This document shows positions 11,879 to 24,700 of a stretch of DNA of 64,000 nt, piece by piece. Origin of the DNA: Portulaca oleracea. Taxonomy: Eukaryota; Streptophyta; Magnoliopsida; Caryophyllales; Portulacaceae. The position numbers were made by a program, and so were the translations under genes. The stretch's first letter is position 1. Each line of letters starts with the position of its first letter. The notes under the pieces are model-generated. The model was not told the DNA's origin, did not search any database, and saw only the letters and a list, made by a program, of their open reading frames with translations. The stretch lies in NCBI GenBank assembly GCA_029582165.1, contig CM055870.1, forward strand, positions 50,610,513-50,674,512. The letters are read 5' to 3'.

Positions 11879-12239
11879 GAAATTGAAAAAATTAATCCAT
11901 ACTTTGAGAGTATTGGAAAAAAAATAATCCGTACTTACAGATTTGTCATTAATGAGATGAACTTTAACCCCTATTATTTTCAGTATCCACCATCTATTTA
12001 AACTTGCTCGAAAAGTGATGTGATGGTGGCTATATTATACGTGGACTCAAAAAAAAAAAAAAGAGGTAAAAGCACTCTCTACGTGTAGTATCGCCATCAC
12101 ATCATTTTTCGGGCAAGTTTAACTAGGCGGTAGATGTTTAGAGTAATACAGGTTAAAGTTTAACTTATCCATAATAAAGTTGTAAGTTCAAATTATTTTT
12201 TTCCAATATCCCCAAAATATGAATTTTTTGTTTCAATTT
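11879..12239. mobile_element. Long-inverted-repeat element with a GC-containing central stem
   Basis: The outer arms contain AGTATTGGAAAAAAAATAAT and its inverted partner near 12192-12225. A second stem pairs CTCGAAAAGTGATGTGATGG (about 12007) with CATCACATCATTTTTCGGGC (about 12096). The same central motif recurs in the element at 19335-19732, so the two are one family. No coding capacity. Confidence 0.6.
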
Positions 12240-12317
12240 TCTATTAATTAATTAAAGTGTAAGTTTTCTTGATTTTGTGAATTGTAACTAAAGTGACAAA
12301 TAATTAATTTGCCAAGG

Positions 12318-12341
12318 AGATATATATATATATATATATAT

Positions 12342-12394
<53 letters not shown>
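12318..12394. repeat. (AT)n microsatellite
   Basis: About 75 bp of TA dinucleotides, interrupted once by TAGATA. Confidence 0.9.
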
Positions 12395-12395
<1 letters not shown>

Positions 12396-12420
12396 CAGAC
12401 AAATATCTTAGTTTATTTTA

Positions 12421-13959
12421 TGGAGGGGGGGAATTAATTAGCAGGGATCGGCGGGGAAGTGGCAGGTCTTGTGCAATTAATATTTATATCAAGTGGTTCC
12501 TTGCAGACCAAGTTTGACGACGAATGTCACTTGATTCGTACACGTCTATGCCACTGGGAGTGGACTGGGTAAGCTGTTACTGCTTGCTACTTCATACCAA
12601 CACTCAAAAAATATTCAACTCTTGTAAGTGTCAAGCCTCAACACATTGAATATATGACAAACATTGCACATCTACAGTACAGATGAATAGTGATCACAAG
12701 TATCTAAGAAGGTTCACATCTCAAAGGTTCGGAAGATTGAAGCAAAGTCATTACTATTACTGATCATTAGGACACAAAAGCAGATTTCAACTTTTATATA
12801 AAATAGTTGGTCGAATAGGTGGGGTATGGTAGATATTAGATAACTTTACGTAGTTTTGATGTTTTTCAAGTGTATGTGTATTTTATGAGCCTAATTAAGA
12901 AGCGAAGTATCAAGTATAAGATACACACTAAAAGGACTACAGAAAGTCGTTCGATGGCATTCTAGGCCCAATCTAGGACAACACAGACCGTGTAGGGTGA
13001 GGCACGACCTGTGTAAGGTGATAAAGATCAAGATTTAGTGCAAATTGCCTAACATGGGTCGTGTCTTGGCAACATAGTCTATGTCAAGGCCTTAATGTTG
13101 TTTTCGGTTTTCAAGTTTTTCATATGCTCTTCCAAATTAATTCACACATGTTTTTCATGCGAATATGGTTAGTTGGTTTTCACAGCTACCTTATCTATTT
13201 TGTTAAGTCATCAATCCTATCCATTCTCCCTTGGCAAAAAAATAAAAATAAATAAATAAAATCATATCCACCATATCCAAGAGTACATTCCTTATACTAT
13301 AAATGGGGGGTGTCACATGTCTCATTCACGTAAGAAATCTAGATAAGTCTCGTCTTTTTAAGGTCAGAGTTTTATCTTGCGACCATATATATAGTTGTTA
13401 TATAAGTCCAAGGAGAGTAGGTGTGCCAACGACTCTCTTGATTATTTAAATAATTCCTATCCTACAACTCTTTTACATCAACAAATAAAGTACTATTGGT
13501 ATAAAAGGTAGGATGGCAGTGGGGGAGAATTTCGTCCTCGCTTGGGCAACCGTCCCCAATGGGAATAGGGCGGGAAGGACAACTTTTAAAATCCTCGTAC
13601 AGGGAGAGGACATGGGGACAAAATTTCCATTATTCTTGTACTTGAATTGTTTCTCGTCGGGAAGAATTACCTGCTACCACCATCATATCCCAATCCCCGA
13701 GTTCTATTACAATACATGAATACCGTTCATATATTAACATCATATACATGATGTTAGGGACATATTTGTAATACACACCAATACTACACTCCAACATCCA
13801 ATCATCGCAGGAGGCTCACAACCCCACAATACTCCAATAGTCACTTGTTCAATGTCAAAATTTCAATCCGATGAAGTAAACACACAGAGAATAAGTGTCA
13901 CCAATATGATCATACAATAGAGAATAACCAAAACAAAGAACAACAAATATCAAGCAAGA
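12421..13959. other. Intergenic, no gene recognised
   Basis: No reading frame resembles a known protein. Around 12960-13090 are ACCGTGTAGGGTGAGGC-type phrases of the kind found in some plant LTRs. About 13500-13700 is GC-rich, with GGGGA-type runs like degenerate hAT MITEs. Both remain unassigned. Confidence 0.4.
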
Positions 13960-14460
13960 ATTAACTTGAGGCTCTGATACCAAATGGAGCGTATACGTGA
14001 CGGCCGGGAAGAGAAGAGAAGAAATCCATGCTTGATAATAATAATGTCAATGTTGTTCTTGAGGAATTGGTAACCATAGGCTTGATAGAGGAGGAAAATA
14101 ATAATAAACAACCCAAGAAACGTACCAAAAGCTTGATCACCAATGGAACTTGATATGTTCTTAGATGAAGTACGATCCACCACCAGCAACTAACACCCCA
14201 CCATGACTAGATAAGGGAAATCCACCACTAATTAATAAAGGAATGATTTGATTTCACCACCATCAACAACACAATGGATAAAGAGCACAAGATTTTAGAG
14301 AGAATTTTGAGTAGTCTCAAAATACCTTTTTTCATTCATCAAAAGCTAAGTCCCTCTCTTTTCCAATTATCCATATATAGGTAAGGATAGGGATAGAACC
14401 CAAGAGATATTACCACTAAAAGGACCCATCAACCCAAGAGTTAATTACGTTCCAAAGCCT
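13960..14460 (-). mobile_element. Probable Ty1/copia LTR end with primer-binding site
   Basis: On the minus strand, TGGTATCAGAGCC at about 13970-13983 matches the primer-binding site of initiator-Met tRNA used by most plant copia elements. It comes two bases after an LTR-like end (CGCTCCA). The DNA upstream on that strand, from about 14460 to 13985, would be the LTR and contains leader-like sequence ending in pyrimidine-rich tracts. The far LTR border and any gag gene were not found. Confidence 0.45.
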
Positions 14461-16330
14461 AATCTAACCCGACCATACATTGGGAAGGAAAAGACTTAAA
14501 GCATAATTACATTGATCAGAAAAGAAAAGAAAAAAACTACCCTTAATGAAGAAAGGGAAAAAACCAAGATCAGCAGGGTCGTCACAGGCGCAACATAGGT
14601 CGTCGCAGCCGCGATAGGTTGTCTTGTGCGAGGGAGCATCCCCTGGATTTGGCAGTTGCGGGCATGACGGATGATGTAGAAGACACGGCAGGGCGATGGG
14701 AGTAAACTCAACGAAAATTGCCTCCATGAGTCACGACCACGATTAAGGATGTCAAGGTCCCAACGTCGTTACGATGATTGGCGCCCCAGTCGTGACTCAG
14801 TTGTCGCGCTCGTGCTAGTGATGCATGTTCCCAAATGTCGTATGCGCGACCCTTCTGTCATGAGCGTGATGGCCCAGAGCCTCCAGCTCCTTCAATTGGT
14901 AAATCATGATGCAGAGTCCGGGGTTCCTTTCTCGTCCCTAGTCACCATTGCTAAGAGGTCCACCACAACTACATCGAGCCTTGAGGTTCAGTTTCTAGTG
15001 AAACCCGAAAACCCAAGGTTTGTCTCGGTCATCCTTTGGATGGGCTCCGAGGCCCTCTAAGGCGCTCGTGCGTTCACCGTCCCATAGGCCTCGGGACCGT
15101 ATCGAGTCGTCTCGAGATTGCAAAGTACTTGGTGTCAGAGTTCGGGTGTAGCCCGGATAAATAAAAGTGCAACGTATGAGGCATGGAAAGGAAGCAAGGG
15201 GCAGTCAGCGTCGTCGGCCCCGCTACGCCTATGTAGCGGGCGGTACACATCCGGAGCAGAATAGTAGAAAAGGGAGAGGGAGGTGGACACCCGCGACCGC
15301 TTGGTGTCGCGCCCGCAATGCCTGCATTGCCCAGAAACGTCGCGCCTGCGACCGCTCCGTCGTGTTTGTGAAGCCTGCGTTGCCCATAAACGTCACGTCC
15401 GCGACGACCCAATTTTCCGCGATTTTCTCGGCGTTAAACGACTGCGTTTAAGGGCCTAATTAACTTGTATAAATACGTTTTTACTAATTTTCAGTGCCCC
15501 ACGCTGATACACTCTACATGGTTGTGATGGTCGTCGCGAGCGCGACAGGCCAAAGCTGGCCGGAGGCTGCAGTCATGTCTGGACCTTCGCGACCTCTTAT
15601 TCCAAAGGCTGAAATTCCACGAACCAAAGAGCGGATGGCGGAAGCAGGGGTCGCAGTCACGACCAAAGGAGTCGCGCTCGCAATGTCCTGCTCCTCATCC
15701 CTGACGTCCCCATGGGCCTGTCATGTCCGTGATAGGGCATGTCATGGCTGCGGCGAGCCTAATGTTCCCATTTCCTCTTTTCTTCTTCGCCTCCTCACCT
15801 TTTTTTTATCCCATTCTCCTTATTCTTGTCGATACGAAAAAAAGCCCTTTAAAGGCTATCACGGCGCATCTATTGGATGGTCATGATCACTCAGCTCGGC
15901 CCCAGGTCGATGTGGGATTGGAGCGATTCGGCCAGTCGAGAAGCAACTTGCTTGGCCCAAGTAAAAAGGGTCGAGAAAGGAATCTGGGATGCTTCAAGAA
16001 TCCCAATGAAAAGTCCCAAATTCCAATAGAGTTGAACTTTAAAAATAGATTTTTCGGTCAAACAGGCCGGTCGGGTATGACCCGCTAATTTGCGAGTTTT
16101 TGAGGTTCAATTTATTTCAAATTCCGGTCGAGAAAACTATGTTTAAACCCAGGATTTTCGGACAAGTTTAGATCGGGTTACTAAGTCAAGTCAAGGCAAA
16201 ATTTGGTAGGTTTAGGCCTATTGTGCTCCGATAGGAAACCCAAACTTTCCTTACGCCCAACCTAATAAACTTTAGGATCAACTTAGCATAAACAAGTGTT
16301 TAGTAGTCAATCACTTGAAATTATCCAACA
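14461..16330. other. GC-rich unassigned repeat-like segment
   Basis: From about 14570 to 15900 the GC content rises well above the surroundings, with phrases such as CGCGACCGC and GTCGCGCCCGC recurring at spacings of tens of bases. Several open frames run through it, but their translations are rich in Arg, Ser and Pro and resemble no family I know, so I call no gene. TGGTGTCAGAGTTCGG at about 15131 is loosely like a retroelement primer site. A degenerate retroelement is the simplest reading. Confidence 0.35.
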
Positions 16331-16699
16331 ATTCCCCGTCATTTTGAATGTGTTGAATTATTGAACTATATTCGAACACCCCCACCATTTAAGAAATAAC
16401 TTAATCACACAACTTTAAAATGCTTGGGAGAGTAAGGATTTATTATGTATCATGAATAGTCTCCAGCAACCTGAATTTCCATGAAGTGAATGTAATTACA
16501 AATGTATGAATGTAATGGTTAATTAAGCGTTGAACTTTACATTTTTGTTCATCATTTGGATATATTACACTATCATAACTAATTAAGTGAAATTCCTTGA
16601 TTTTGTCTACTATGATCCTCCATGTGTCCATATCCTCTCATGAGAAAATCAAAAGTCAAGCCCAATAATTCCTTGAAACGGCTATACTTCATGCTCGCC

Positions 16700-18120
16700 T
16701 AGGTCTACTGTATATGCTCTTGTATCAAGACCCATCCATAATCAGTCTATTAAGAGCAAGTATGCAACCTTTTGACATTATAGCAATTAAGCACATCTTA
16801 TTGTTGTGGCAATTTTAGAATTTGAGCTCTTCCAATGGCTATCTAATAGAATCCCCCTATTAGACTTGGCATCAAGCCAAATATCAAGAGAGACACAATC
16901 ATTAGTGATTGCTAAATTGGGTTTAAGCCACATCCCTCTTGATTATTTCACTAAGTCCTTATTTAATACCTTAGTTGAGGAATCAATAAGATTCTCGATT
17001 ACTTGAAGACACATAATAGGCAATCGCTTCCTATGCTTGATTAATTGTTGTGTGTTGGGATGTCTAAGTCCAATGTGTCTTGACTTGCCATTGTAGACAT
17101 GATTATATACCTTATCAAGGGTAGACTTACTATCACATTGTACGGAGACTGGTGCCATATGCTTAGGCCAAATAGACATCTCACAAATAAATCCTACAGC
17201 CACTCAATCTCCTTACAAGTTGTAGCAAGTGCTATAACTCAAATGGCATGGTACAATCTAAGATGCTACTTTGTTTCTTGAAAGCCCCATAAACTACAAC
17301 ACCAACAAGCATGAATAGGCAACCCGTGGTAGAGGAGTAATCCTCCTTATCACTAGCCTAACTAATTTCCTAGTACTCCTCTAAAGATCGAAGGATTTCC
17401 TGAATCCTGCAAGGCATAGTATTAGTTTTTTTTTTTTTTGAGATATCTCAATACCCTCTTAATAGCATGCTTGCAATGGTACTTATTAAGGTTGTTAGTA
17501 TACCTACTCAACTTGCCTAGCTATTGCAAATGCACCATGGGAACTTCTTTGGAGGAGGGGGGGGGGGATCATGGTCCCTGTCCCTAGAACTGAGCTTGAG
17601 GGGGTTCATGACTATAACCAGTGGACCCGACTCAACTACCAACTTCTACAGTTCTGCTCCTTCCCTAAGCTCGGTTGCGTTCAAGTTTCAAACCACTAAC
17701 CCGAGTGGTCTTGGCTTTGATGTTGGTGTTAGGACCCTTGCTTTGCCCTTTCCTTGAATTATTCCATATATATGCTTTGTAGGGTGACGTAACATCATAA
17801 TGTGGTTTTTAAGGCTAAGCATGGGGATTAGGGTGTTGAAGGGGGGATTATGTTAGTAATATTTAGAATTACGAAGGTTTTAACTAAGGTTGTGTGTTTA
17901 CTATTCAGTGGAAAATCCAATAGGATCCAAGCATTGTTCTCTATTACTGAATTCATCTCTTCTTGTATAGTTTTCTTCCAAAAATGAGCATCTTGTAATT
18001 TTATAGTCTCTTTAAAGGTGTTAGGATCACTATCAATACTACAGACATTAGGAATTTGCTTATGCATTGTGTCTCCGATCCTCTCCACCAAATTGAGAGA
18101 AATCATCACAAAATGATTTC
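16700..18120 (-). mobile_element. Decayed Ty1/copia pol (RT and RNase H)
   Basis: Minus-strand translation in shifting frames gives the start of copia reverse transcriptase near 17830-18080 (DAHFWKKTIQEEMNSVIENN), then the late RT text LGKLSRYTNNLNKYHCKHAI near 17450-17525, then RNase H (ASDKEDYSSTTGCLFML near 17310-17350; CDSKSTLDKVYNHVYNGKS near 17070-17130). The central RT, including the YVDD active site, is missing, and 17530-17830 is replaced by sequence I cannot place. Stops in all frames show that it is dead. It is a different copia lineage from the one at 1561-5250, judged by wording. Confidence 0.75.
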
Positions 18121-18730
18121 TCCTTTCTCTCTTGCTCCTTCTAAGCTCATCATTTTCAAGGGTTCATCAAAAGCTTTGTTTATTTGGAATCATGTGATTA
18201 GAAACATGTTTGGATCTAGGTACTAAATGGAATCCCTACTTTTACAATGGTGTGCTATGCTAGAAAGATCTAGGGACCCTTATTTTTATCTCTAAATCCA
18301 TATAGTGTATAAATATGTGTGTTCCTCTGTGAAGTGTAGGAAGCAATAGCCAAAAGCAATTGTTAAAAGCAACCAAATATACCCACATCAATGCTTTCAA
18401 TATCCAACATTCTAACAAAGGAATTATTAATGAACAAGAGGAAAAACAACCTTTTATGACAACGTTGGTTTTGGATTTTATCAAAAACGAAGGCCATGTT
18501 CTTTAGTTGGGACAAACCTAACTAACATAACCTAATTTAAATTAATTTATCCTTACCAAACCCAATCTAACTCAACTCCCTAAAAAAAACAACCAAACCA
18601 AAAACAACTTTTTAAATCAAAAAGAAATTCAAATAATACTATTTTAATCTCAAATTAATCCATTTTTTCCAACACCTATAACTTTTTCATTCATTTTCCC
18701 CAAAATATTCAAATTTTATTAATAAAATAT

Positions 18731-19057
18731 TGGAATTTTGGACGCTAATATACTAAAATTTTTGGGTGTTGGACAATAATACACTGAACTTTGACCTTGG
18801 ACAATAATGCATTATACTGTAGGGGGTGTTGGACAATAATGCATTCAGAAAGATTTTGACGGTGGCTGACTCGGTGGCGATCCTACGTGGCAGGCCGACC
18901 ATGTAGGATCGCTACCAAGTCAGTCACCGACGAAATTGTTCCGGGTGCATTAATGTCCAACACCCCCCAAAGTTCAGTATATTATCGTCCGAAATCAAAG
19001 TTCAGTGTATTATTGTCCAATATCTCAAAAGTTCAGTATATTAACGTCCGAAAACCC
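18731..19057. mobile_element. Foldback element with internally repeated arms
   Basis: The left arm holds three related units of the form GTTGGACAATAATGCA..., and the right arm holds their inverse (GTTCAGTATATTATCGTCC, GTTCAGTGTATTATTGTCC, GTTCAGTATATTAACGTCC). The centre pairs GATCCTACGTGGCAGGC with a CATGTAGGATC copy. It is noncoding. Same family as 19786-20286 and probably 6494-7046. Confidence 0.65.
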
Positions 19058-19334
19058 TAAAATATTTTCACCCAACAACTAACTTAACTCAAACATATTC
19101 TATCTTATCATATCCTAACTTATCCTAACTTAACTAACTTAACCTGAACCTAACCTGACAAAAGAACAGGGCCTAGAAGGGATGGTTGTTGTGGTTTAGT
19201 GTGAATTGGTGAGTTACGTACGTGAGGGAGACCAGGAAAAAAAAAACCATGAATGGATGGGTGAGTGAGTGAGTTTACCATATTACATGCAACAGTTGAG
19301 GGCTATGTGCAAGCATGGTTGTTGAGGATGGGAA

Positions 19335-19732
19335 GGAAATTGGAAAATAGGGTTTTTGGATACCATTATATTTATAACAATAAATACTATATATGAGCTT
19401 ACAAATAATTCAAACTTACAAATTTACTATGTTTGAGCTCAATTTTAACCTCTATAATTTTTAGCATCCACTATCTAGTTAAACTCATCCGAAAAGTGAT
19501 GTGACAGTGGCAGATACTACACACGAAACATACTTTTTAACTTTTTCTTTGAGCTGCAAAAAGTTCTGCATACAATATCGCCACAATGACATCACTTTTC
19601 GGACGAATTTAATTAGGTGATGGATGATAAAATAATAGGGGTTAAAGTTCAGATCATCCATAACAATGTTGTAAGTTAGGATTATCTTTTTCCAATACCC
19701 CCAAAGTAAGGATTATTGTTTTCCAAATTTCC
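19335..19732. mobile_element. Second copy of the 11879-type foldback element
   Basis: Outer ends GGAAATTGGAAAAT and ATTGTTTTCCAAATTTCC are inverted copies. The central stem pairs CATCCGAAAAGTGATGTGAC with GACATCACTTTTCGGACGAA, the same motif as in the element at 11879-12239. Confidence 0.6.
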
Positions 19733-19785
19733 ATGTGAAGGAAATTTGTAAGATGGTAATTGTTACTGATTTATGTTTTGTAAAT

Positions 19786-20286
19786 AGGGTTTTTAGACGC
19801 TAATACACTGGACTTTGGGAGTGTTAGACAATAATGCACTGAACTTTTTTATTGGATAATAACATATTGTACTTTGGGTGTGTTGGACAATAATGCACCT
19901 AAAACGATTCTGATGGTAGCTAACTCAGTGGCGGTCTTGCATAGTAGATTGAGTAGCAAAAAAAAAATTAAATCTTTATTAAACCAATGTAATGTAAGCA
20001 AGTCCAAATAAGCAAGAATGAATTGTATTTTGTTTTTTCAAACAAAAAACACCATTTACATTAATGAAAATATGGAGTAATGAGGTGTTATATGGAAAAA
20101 AAATAATTAAATTTCATTGCACTTGCTTACAATGCCTGATATGGCATTAATTTAGTAACGATTTTAATTTTTTTGCTCCTCAACTCACCACGTAAGACCA
20201 TAACCGAGTTAACCACTGTCAGAATAGTTTCAGTGCATTATTATCGAACACGCCCAAAGTGTAGTGTATTAGTGTCCAATAACCCT
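19786..20286. mobile_element. Foldback element, copy of the 18731 family
   Basis: The left end AGGGTTTTTAGACGCTAATA and the right end GTGTATTAGTGTCCAATAAC are inverted partners. The arms carry the GTTAGACAATAATGCAC-type units. The interior, about 19950-20170, contains a second A/T-rich inverted pair, perhaps a further insertion. Confidence 0.6.
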
Positions 20287-21199
20287 TGTAAATACTAGAG
20301 GAACTAATTTCAACTTGATACAAATTTTATTGGATATAACTACAAAAATTAATCAACAGGCAGTTCTGCCAAAAGTTCAACAGATGGGATAACAAGCAGA
20401 AAGAGGACAAAGTGATGGAGACTTGTTTCACAAAAACAAGCCTACTCAAGTGGACAGATACGTGCCACTGGCATTACAATTTCAACAAATTAATGACATC
20501 CCCAAACATAAGTCAGTCAAGACCACTTGGACCAACTCGCAATTATCAAATGGGAAAGGGTAACTATGGATTCAACTAACTATCAAGTGTTGGGCCAGGC
20601 CATTCTACTCAAATCCTATCCAAGACTTGGATTATGACTTGCACTACATTTAAAGTCGCGAATATTGATAATGATATAAGTACATGAGTCCTCAATTACC
20701 AATCAAATTGAAGTTGATGACTTTTTAAGGTCACGGTTGAGAAGAAGTCAATTTGGTTATCATAGGCATGCAAGTCCTTACTGCATTGCGTATATTTCAG
20801 CAGTATTTGGTTACGACCTTTTATCTTTTGGAGTTGATTGTTTGTCATTTTGTAATACAGTTTTGCTTTATTTTCTGAACCTTTAAACTTTTTGGCCTTC
20901 AATAATAAAAAAAGAAAAAAAAGACTCAGGCAACATTCTACAAGTAATAGTCTACAAGTTGTTCAACTCATGGCTCACTAAATTCGGGATAAAGTAAAAC
21001 ATTAATATTATGGAGTCAACAGCACGCCTGAGAGATTGATACTATAAGCATTGAATACACATTTAACACTTAAATTATATTTACAAGCTCTTAAGATGAT
21101 TGGAATCTATAAGCCACATTCCCCTATCATTACTGTAATCAGCAGAAGCAAGTGTGCATAATAAATGAACCCCACAAACCTCTACATACATACAGCCCA
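20287..21199. other. Intergenic downstream of RAPTOR, no gene recognised
   Basis: AT-rich, with no protein resemblance in any frame. A short minus-strand frame at 20696-20902 has no recognisable motif. Confidence 0.45.
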
Positions 21200-21720
21200 T
21201 CATCCTAATCAGCTGCCACTAAACTGAAACTAAAAAAGGTTAACTAAACATAAAAAAGAAAAAAGAAAATCAGTTAAATACACATTGCCCTGCACGAAAA
21301 AGGAAAAATAAAGGGGAAATTTCTAATTGATATTTTTGAAAAAGAAGCCACTATGGAGAATGGGAACAAAGAAAGACCTAGGAAACAATATATATATCTA
21401 CAACTTTCATATGTTCATAAGAAAGCTTATTAGCCAAAGCCGCCCCGGAATGAAATTGACACTCCCAACTTGGTTGAGAATGACGTATAGGGCGAATGAA
21501 TAGCAGGATACAGTCCCAGTCCACCAGCCTTCCGCAGTTGCTCTAGCCGAATCAATTAGACAAGGTAATGATGATAACAGCATGGAGAAACATTGCAAGT
21601 ACCTTCCACTGTAGATATGAAATCGCCAAATTTGGTGGTGGAGAATCAATTCGTTTGTGAGCATCTTGCACTTTCCAATGCAAGAGAAGATGGCATTCAA
21701 CAAATATAAGAGACTTTGAT
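21200..21720 (-). other. Probable RAPTOR 3' untranslated region
   Basis: This directly follows the RAPTOR stop codon. It is free of recognisable repeats, moderately GC-balanced compared with the DNA beyond, and contains AATAAG-like motifs (about 21426-21434) on the gene strand. The cleavage site cannot be fixed from sequence alone. Confidence 0.4.
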
Positions 21721-24700
21721 CTATGAAGGAGTGCTGTCATCAGCATATAAGGTGACAAAGGGATCTGCAGCACCAGCAGCTAGAAGAACTTGGTAAGGAT
21801 GGAATGAGAGACAGTTGACAGGCCCAATCTTCTGAGCCATGAAAGTTGGATGGTAACGGATGGTGCCCAGTTGCTCTCCCTCCAGGTTGAACACTTTAAT
21901 CAGTTGCTTTGCAGATCCACTGGCAATAACCCGGGCATGTCGGTGGACAGCCAAAGCAGTCAGTGAGCCTCTGTGGGCATTAATTGTCAAGTAAGCATCA
22001 CTCTGGTTTCTAATATCCAGGAACTGAATGTCGCCTGCTTGAGATGCACTGACAATCTGGAGAGCATCAAAAACACATCTTTAGAAGTGGGACTGGCCAA
22101 CCTAACATCAATACAGAAGCCAGGGGAGCCTAGTTTAACCGGGTCACTCAAACCGAACGGACAGCTTTTCTCAACAATATCACTTTGCCTCAAGACAAAC
22201 TACTTGACCAATCAAATAATAAATCAACCATCCACAACAACCCCCCCCCCCTCGCATGCAAAGGACGAAACATATCAGACCAAGAATGACCCAACCCAAA
22301 ATCCCAAATGCAGACCACATCAATCTGTTGACTAGATCCAGTAAGAAGTGTGATGACACCTGTATATTTCATCTCAAACAAGCCAAAAAGCTAGTGTCCA
22401 ATTTCCGGAAAAGTCAATCAATCCTGAAGTCATCAACACTATCAAGTATCAACTGGAGACTACACAAATCAAACTGCTTCTCAAAGCAATTACCTTAGTG
22501 AGGTCAAGTCCGGGTTGAAAGCCGATTCCCACTACTCTCTGCATATGAGGGCGGGCAGTGCAAACAGCCCTATAAAGAAAGAGGTGATTTTAGAGTCAAC
22601 AAAATAACAAATTTAAACACCCAAAACAGGACAGGAAAGTGGGGTTGAACCATCCAACATCACTGACAACCAAAAGCCATAGACAGACAGATTTCGGCAC
22701 ACTGTCTATTACTTAACTGTCTCCAGGGGAAGGAAAACAGCAGGTTTCAGCAATATGTGACCAAATTGCCAATGGCATGCCATCAGTGGGTCCCCATAAA
22801 GCAATGGAACAGGAAATAGTTACACACGCTAATATGAATTTGCAGGCTACAAAATCCATGCCACGGAAACGGAAGAAAGAAAACATGCAGTAAAGTATTA
22901 ACATTCACCACATAGCAAGATACGACCCAGATGCAGGCAGAGTATATATAATACCACTCACATTTCAGGGGTTCTGGTATCATAGAGTCTGACATAACCA
23001 TCGACAAATCCACAAGCAAATTGACCTCCATGAACATGGCAGGCAGCCTGCACAACCCATCAATGGTAGTCATAAATAAAATGAAAGCCAGCCAATGGAA
23101 AGATGGAAGACAATAATTAATCAAATCATCTGTGGAGCAACAAGAAATTAAGTGCCTAAATCAGATGGGGTTTCGAAGTTCACATTATAGAGCAGTTATT
23201 ACTATCATTCTCTTATGAGTAATCAAAGCATATATAAAAGGACACCAAGGGGATGGGATGTAACAATGCAATGAAAGAGAAAAAAATACCAGTGCTGATG
23301 TGCTATTATCTGAAGATGATGGAATGGAGTGAACAAGCTGCTCTTTGTCGACATCCCAGACCTTGATTGATGATATTTCCCCTGATGTGAACTATAACAA
23401 ATCATAGATAATCAGCTAAGAACATAATCGAAGAAGAAGAAGAAGAAGAAGAAGAAGAAGAATAAGAAGAAGAAGAAGAAGAGGTGCCTACTAGGTATCC
23501 AGATTGTTGCTGCCAATCAACAACAGCATTCACATTCCTAGTTGTAGGCCCACGAACAGGAATTGATGAGAAGGCAGTCACCAGCTTTTGCTGGCCCCTC
23601 TGCATGTAGTCCTTCCAAATCCGGACACTTCCATCACCTTCATTGACAAGAATAGGTTGACTCTTGGCTCTTTATCAATGACATGGCAAATGCAAAGCTT
23701 TTTTGCTATCGCCCAAAAATAAAAAAATAAAAAAATAAAGTGCAAGGGAAGGCATTACCAGAAGCAACAAGAAGCAAGCTGTCATCAAGTTCATTTATAA
23801 GACACAACTTAGAAATCCCTTTGTCAGGAAAGCCATGATTGTCAAAGCTATTGAGAATGGTTGGTTCTTCATAATTCCAAACCCTGTAGGAAGCAAAAAG
23901 AACAGCAAGTAAGGGACAAAGATGAACTGGAAAACAATCACCCAGGATATGATGTATCTAGGTCAATTACTCAATTTACGAATAATAACATTTCATAATA
24001 CAGGAACATTTTTTTTCGGGTGAGGGGTAGATAATTGGTGTTTTGTCATCTAATGGGTATATGAATATACAAAACCAACAATCCTAACCCCACAGACCCA
24101 CAATGCGCTAAAAAGTAAGGAAAAGAAAATAGAAGAAAAGAAAAACGGCGAAAGAATGAGAATAAGAAACCAGCATGACATTGAAACTATCGGGAAGACA
24201 AGGTTACAAATATTCTGTGCTTTCTAAACACCTTGAGAGGATTTTTTATTTTTTTTTATTTTATTAGTAATCAGGAGATATATTGCAAAGACACCAAGCT
24301 GATATCACCCATTTACACAATAGACAAGAAATAAAAGAATAACACCTTGAGAGTTGTGAATGGAACACATTGAGGAGCCCACTCCAACAAGAACATGAGA
24401 TCATCTTATACTAAATAACAGAGAAAACTTCAGGTAAAACTCAACCACTGAAGGCCTGGTTTTGCCATGTTTGTGCGGCTCAACTCTTCAATGTAGCGGT
24501 TACATTTATCTAAGTATGGGGCATAACTCAGCACTGTCACAGATAGATCTCATCCAACACACTTCTTCCAATCTCTGTAACCCCTGCTCCCATCTATACT
24601 TCCCACCACTTTTACCATAGGAACTCTCACTTCTAGCTGCTAAGTCCTCACAACTCAATACTAACCCAAATCCAAGAGGTGTGACACCAGCTATCTATCC

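Noticed and set aside
11121..12394. (AT)n tracts as promoters with TATA boxes
   Set aside because: Pure dinucleotide runs with no gene placed downstream at a sensible distance; microsatellites explain them.
14464..15886. Several frames of 60-130 codons in the GC-rich segment
   Set aside because: Overlapping on both strands, biased in composition and without recognisable domains; long frames are expected in GC-rich DNA.
17524..17757. 77-codon plus-strand frame starting with a Gly run
   Set aside because: The Gly run is a G homopolymer; no family resemblance, and it sits within a decayed copia region.
23402..23605. Frame with a long Ser run following RAPTOR exon 19
   Set aside because: The Ser run is the translated TTC repeat of intron 19; a donor site lies before it and RAPTOR text continues in exon 20.
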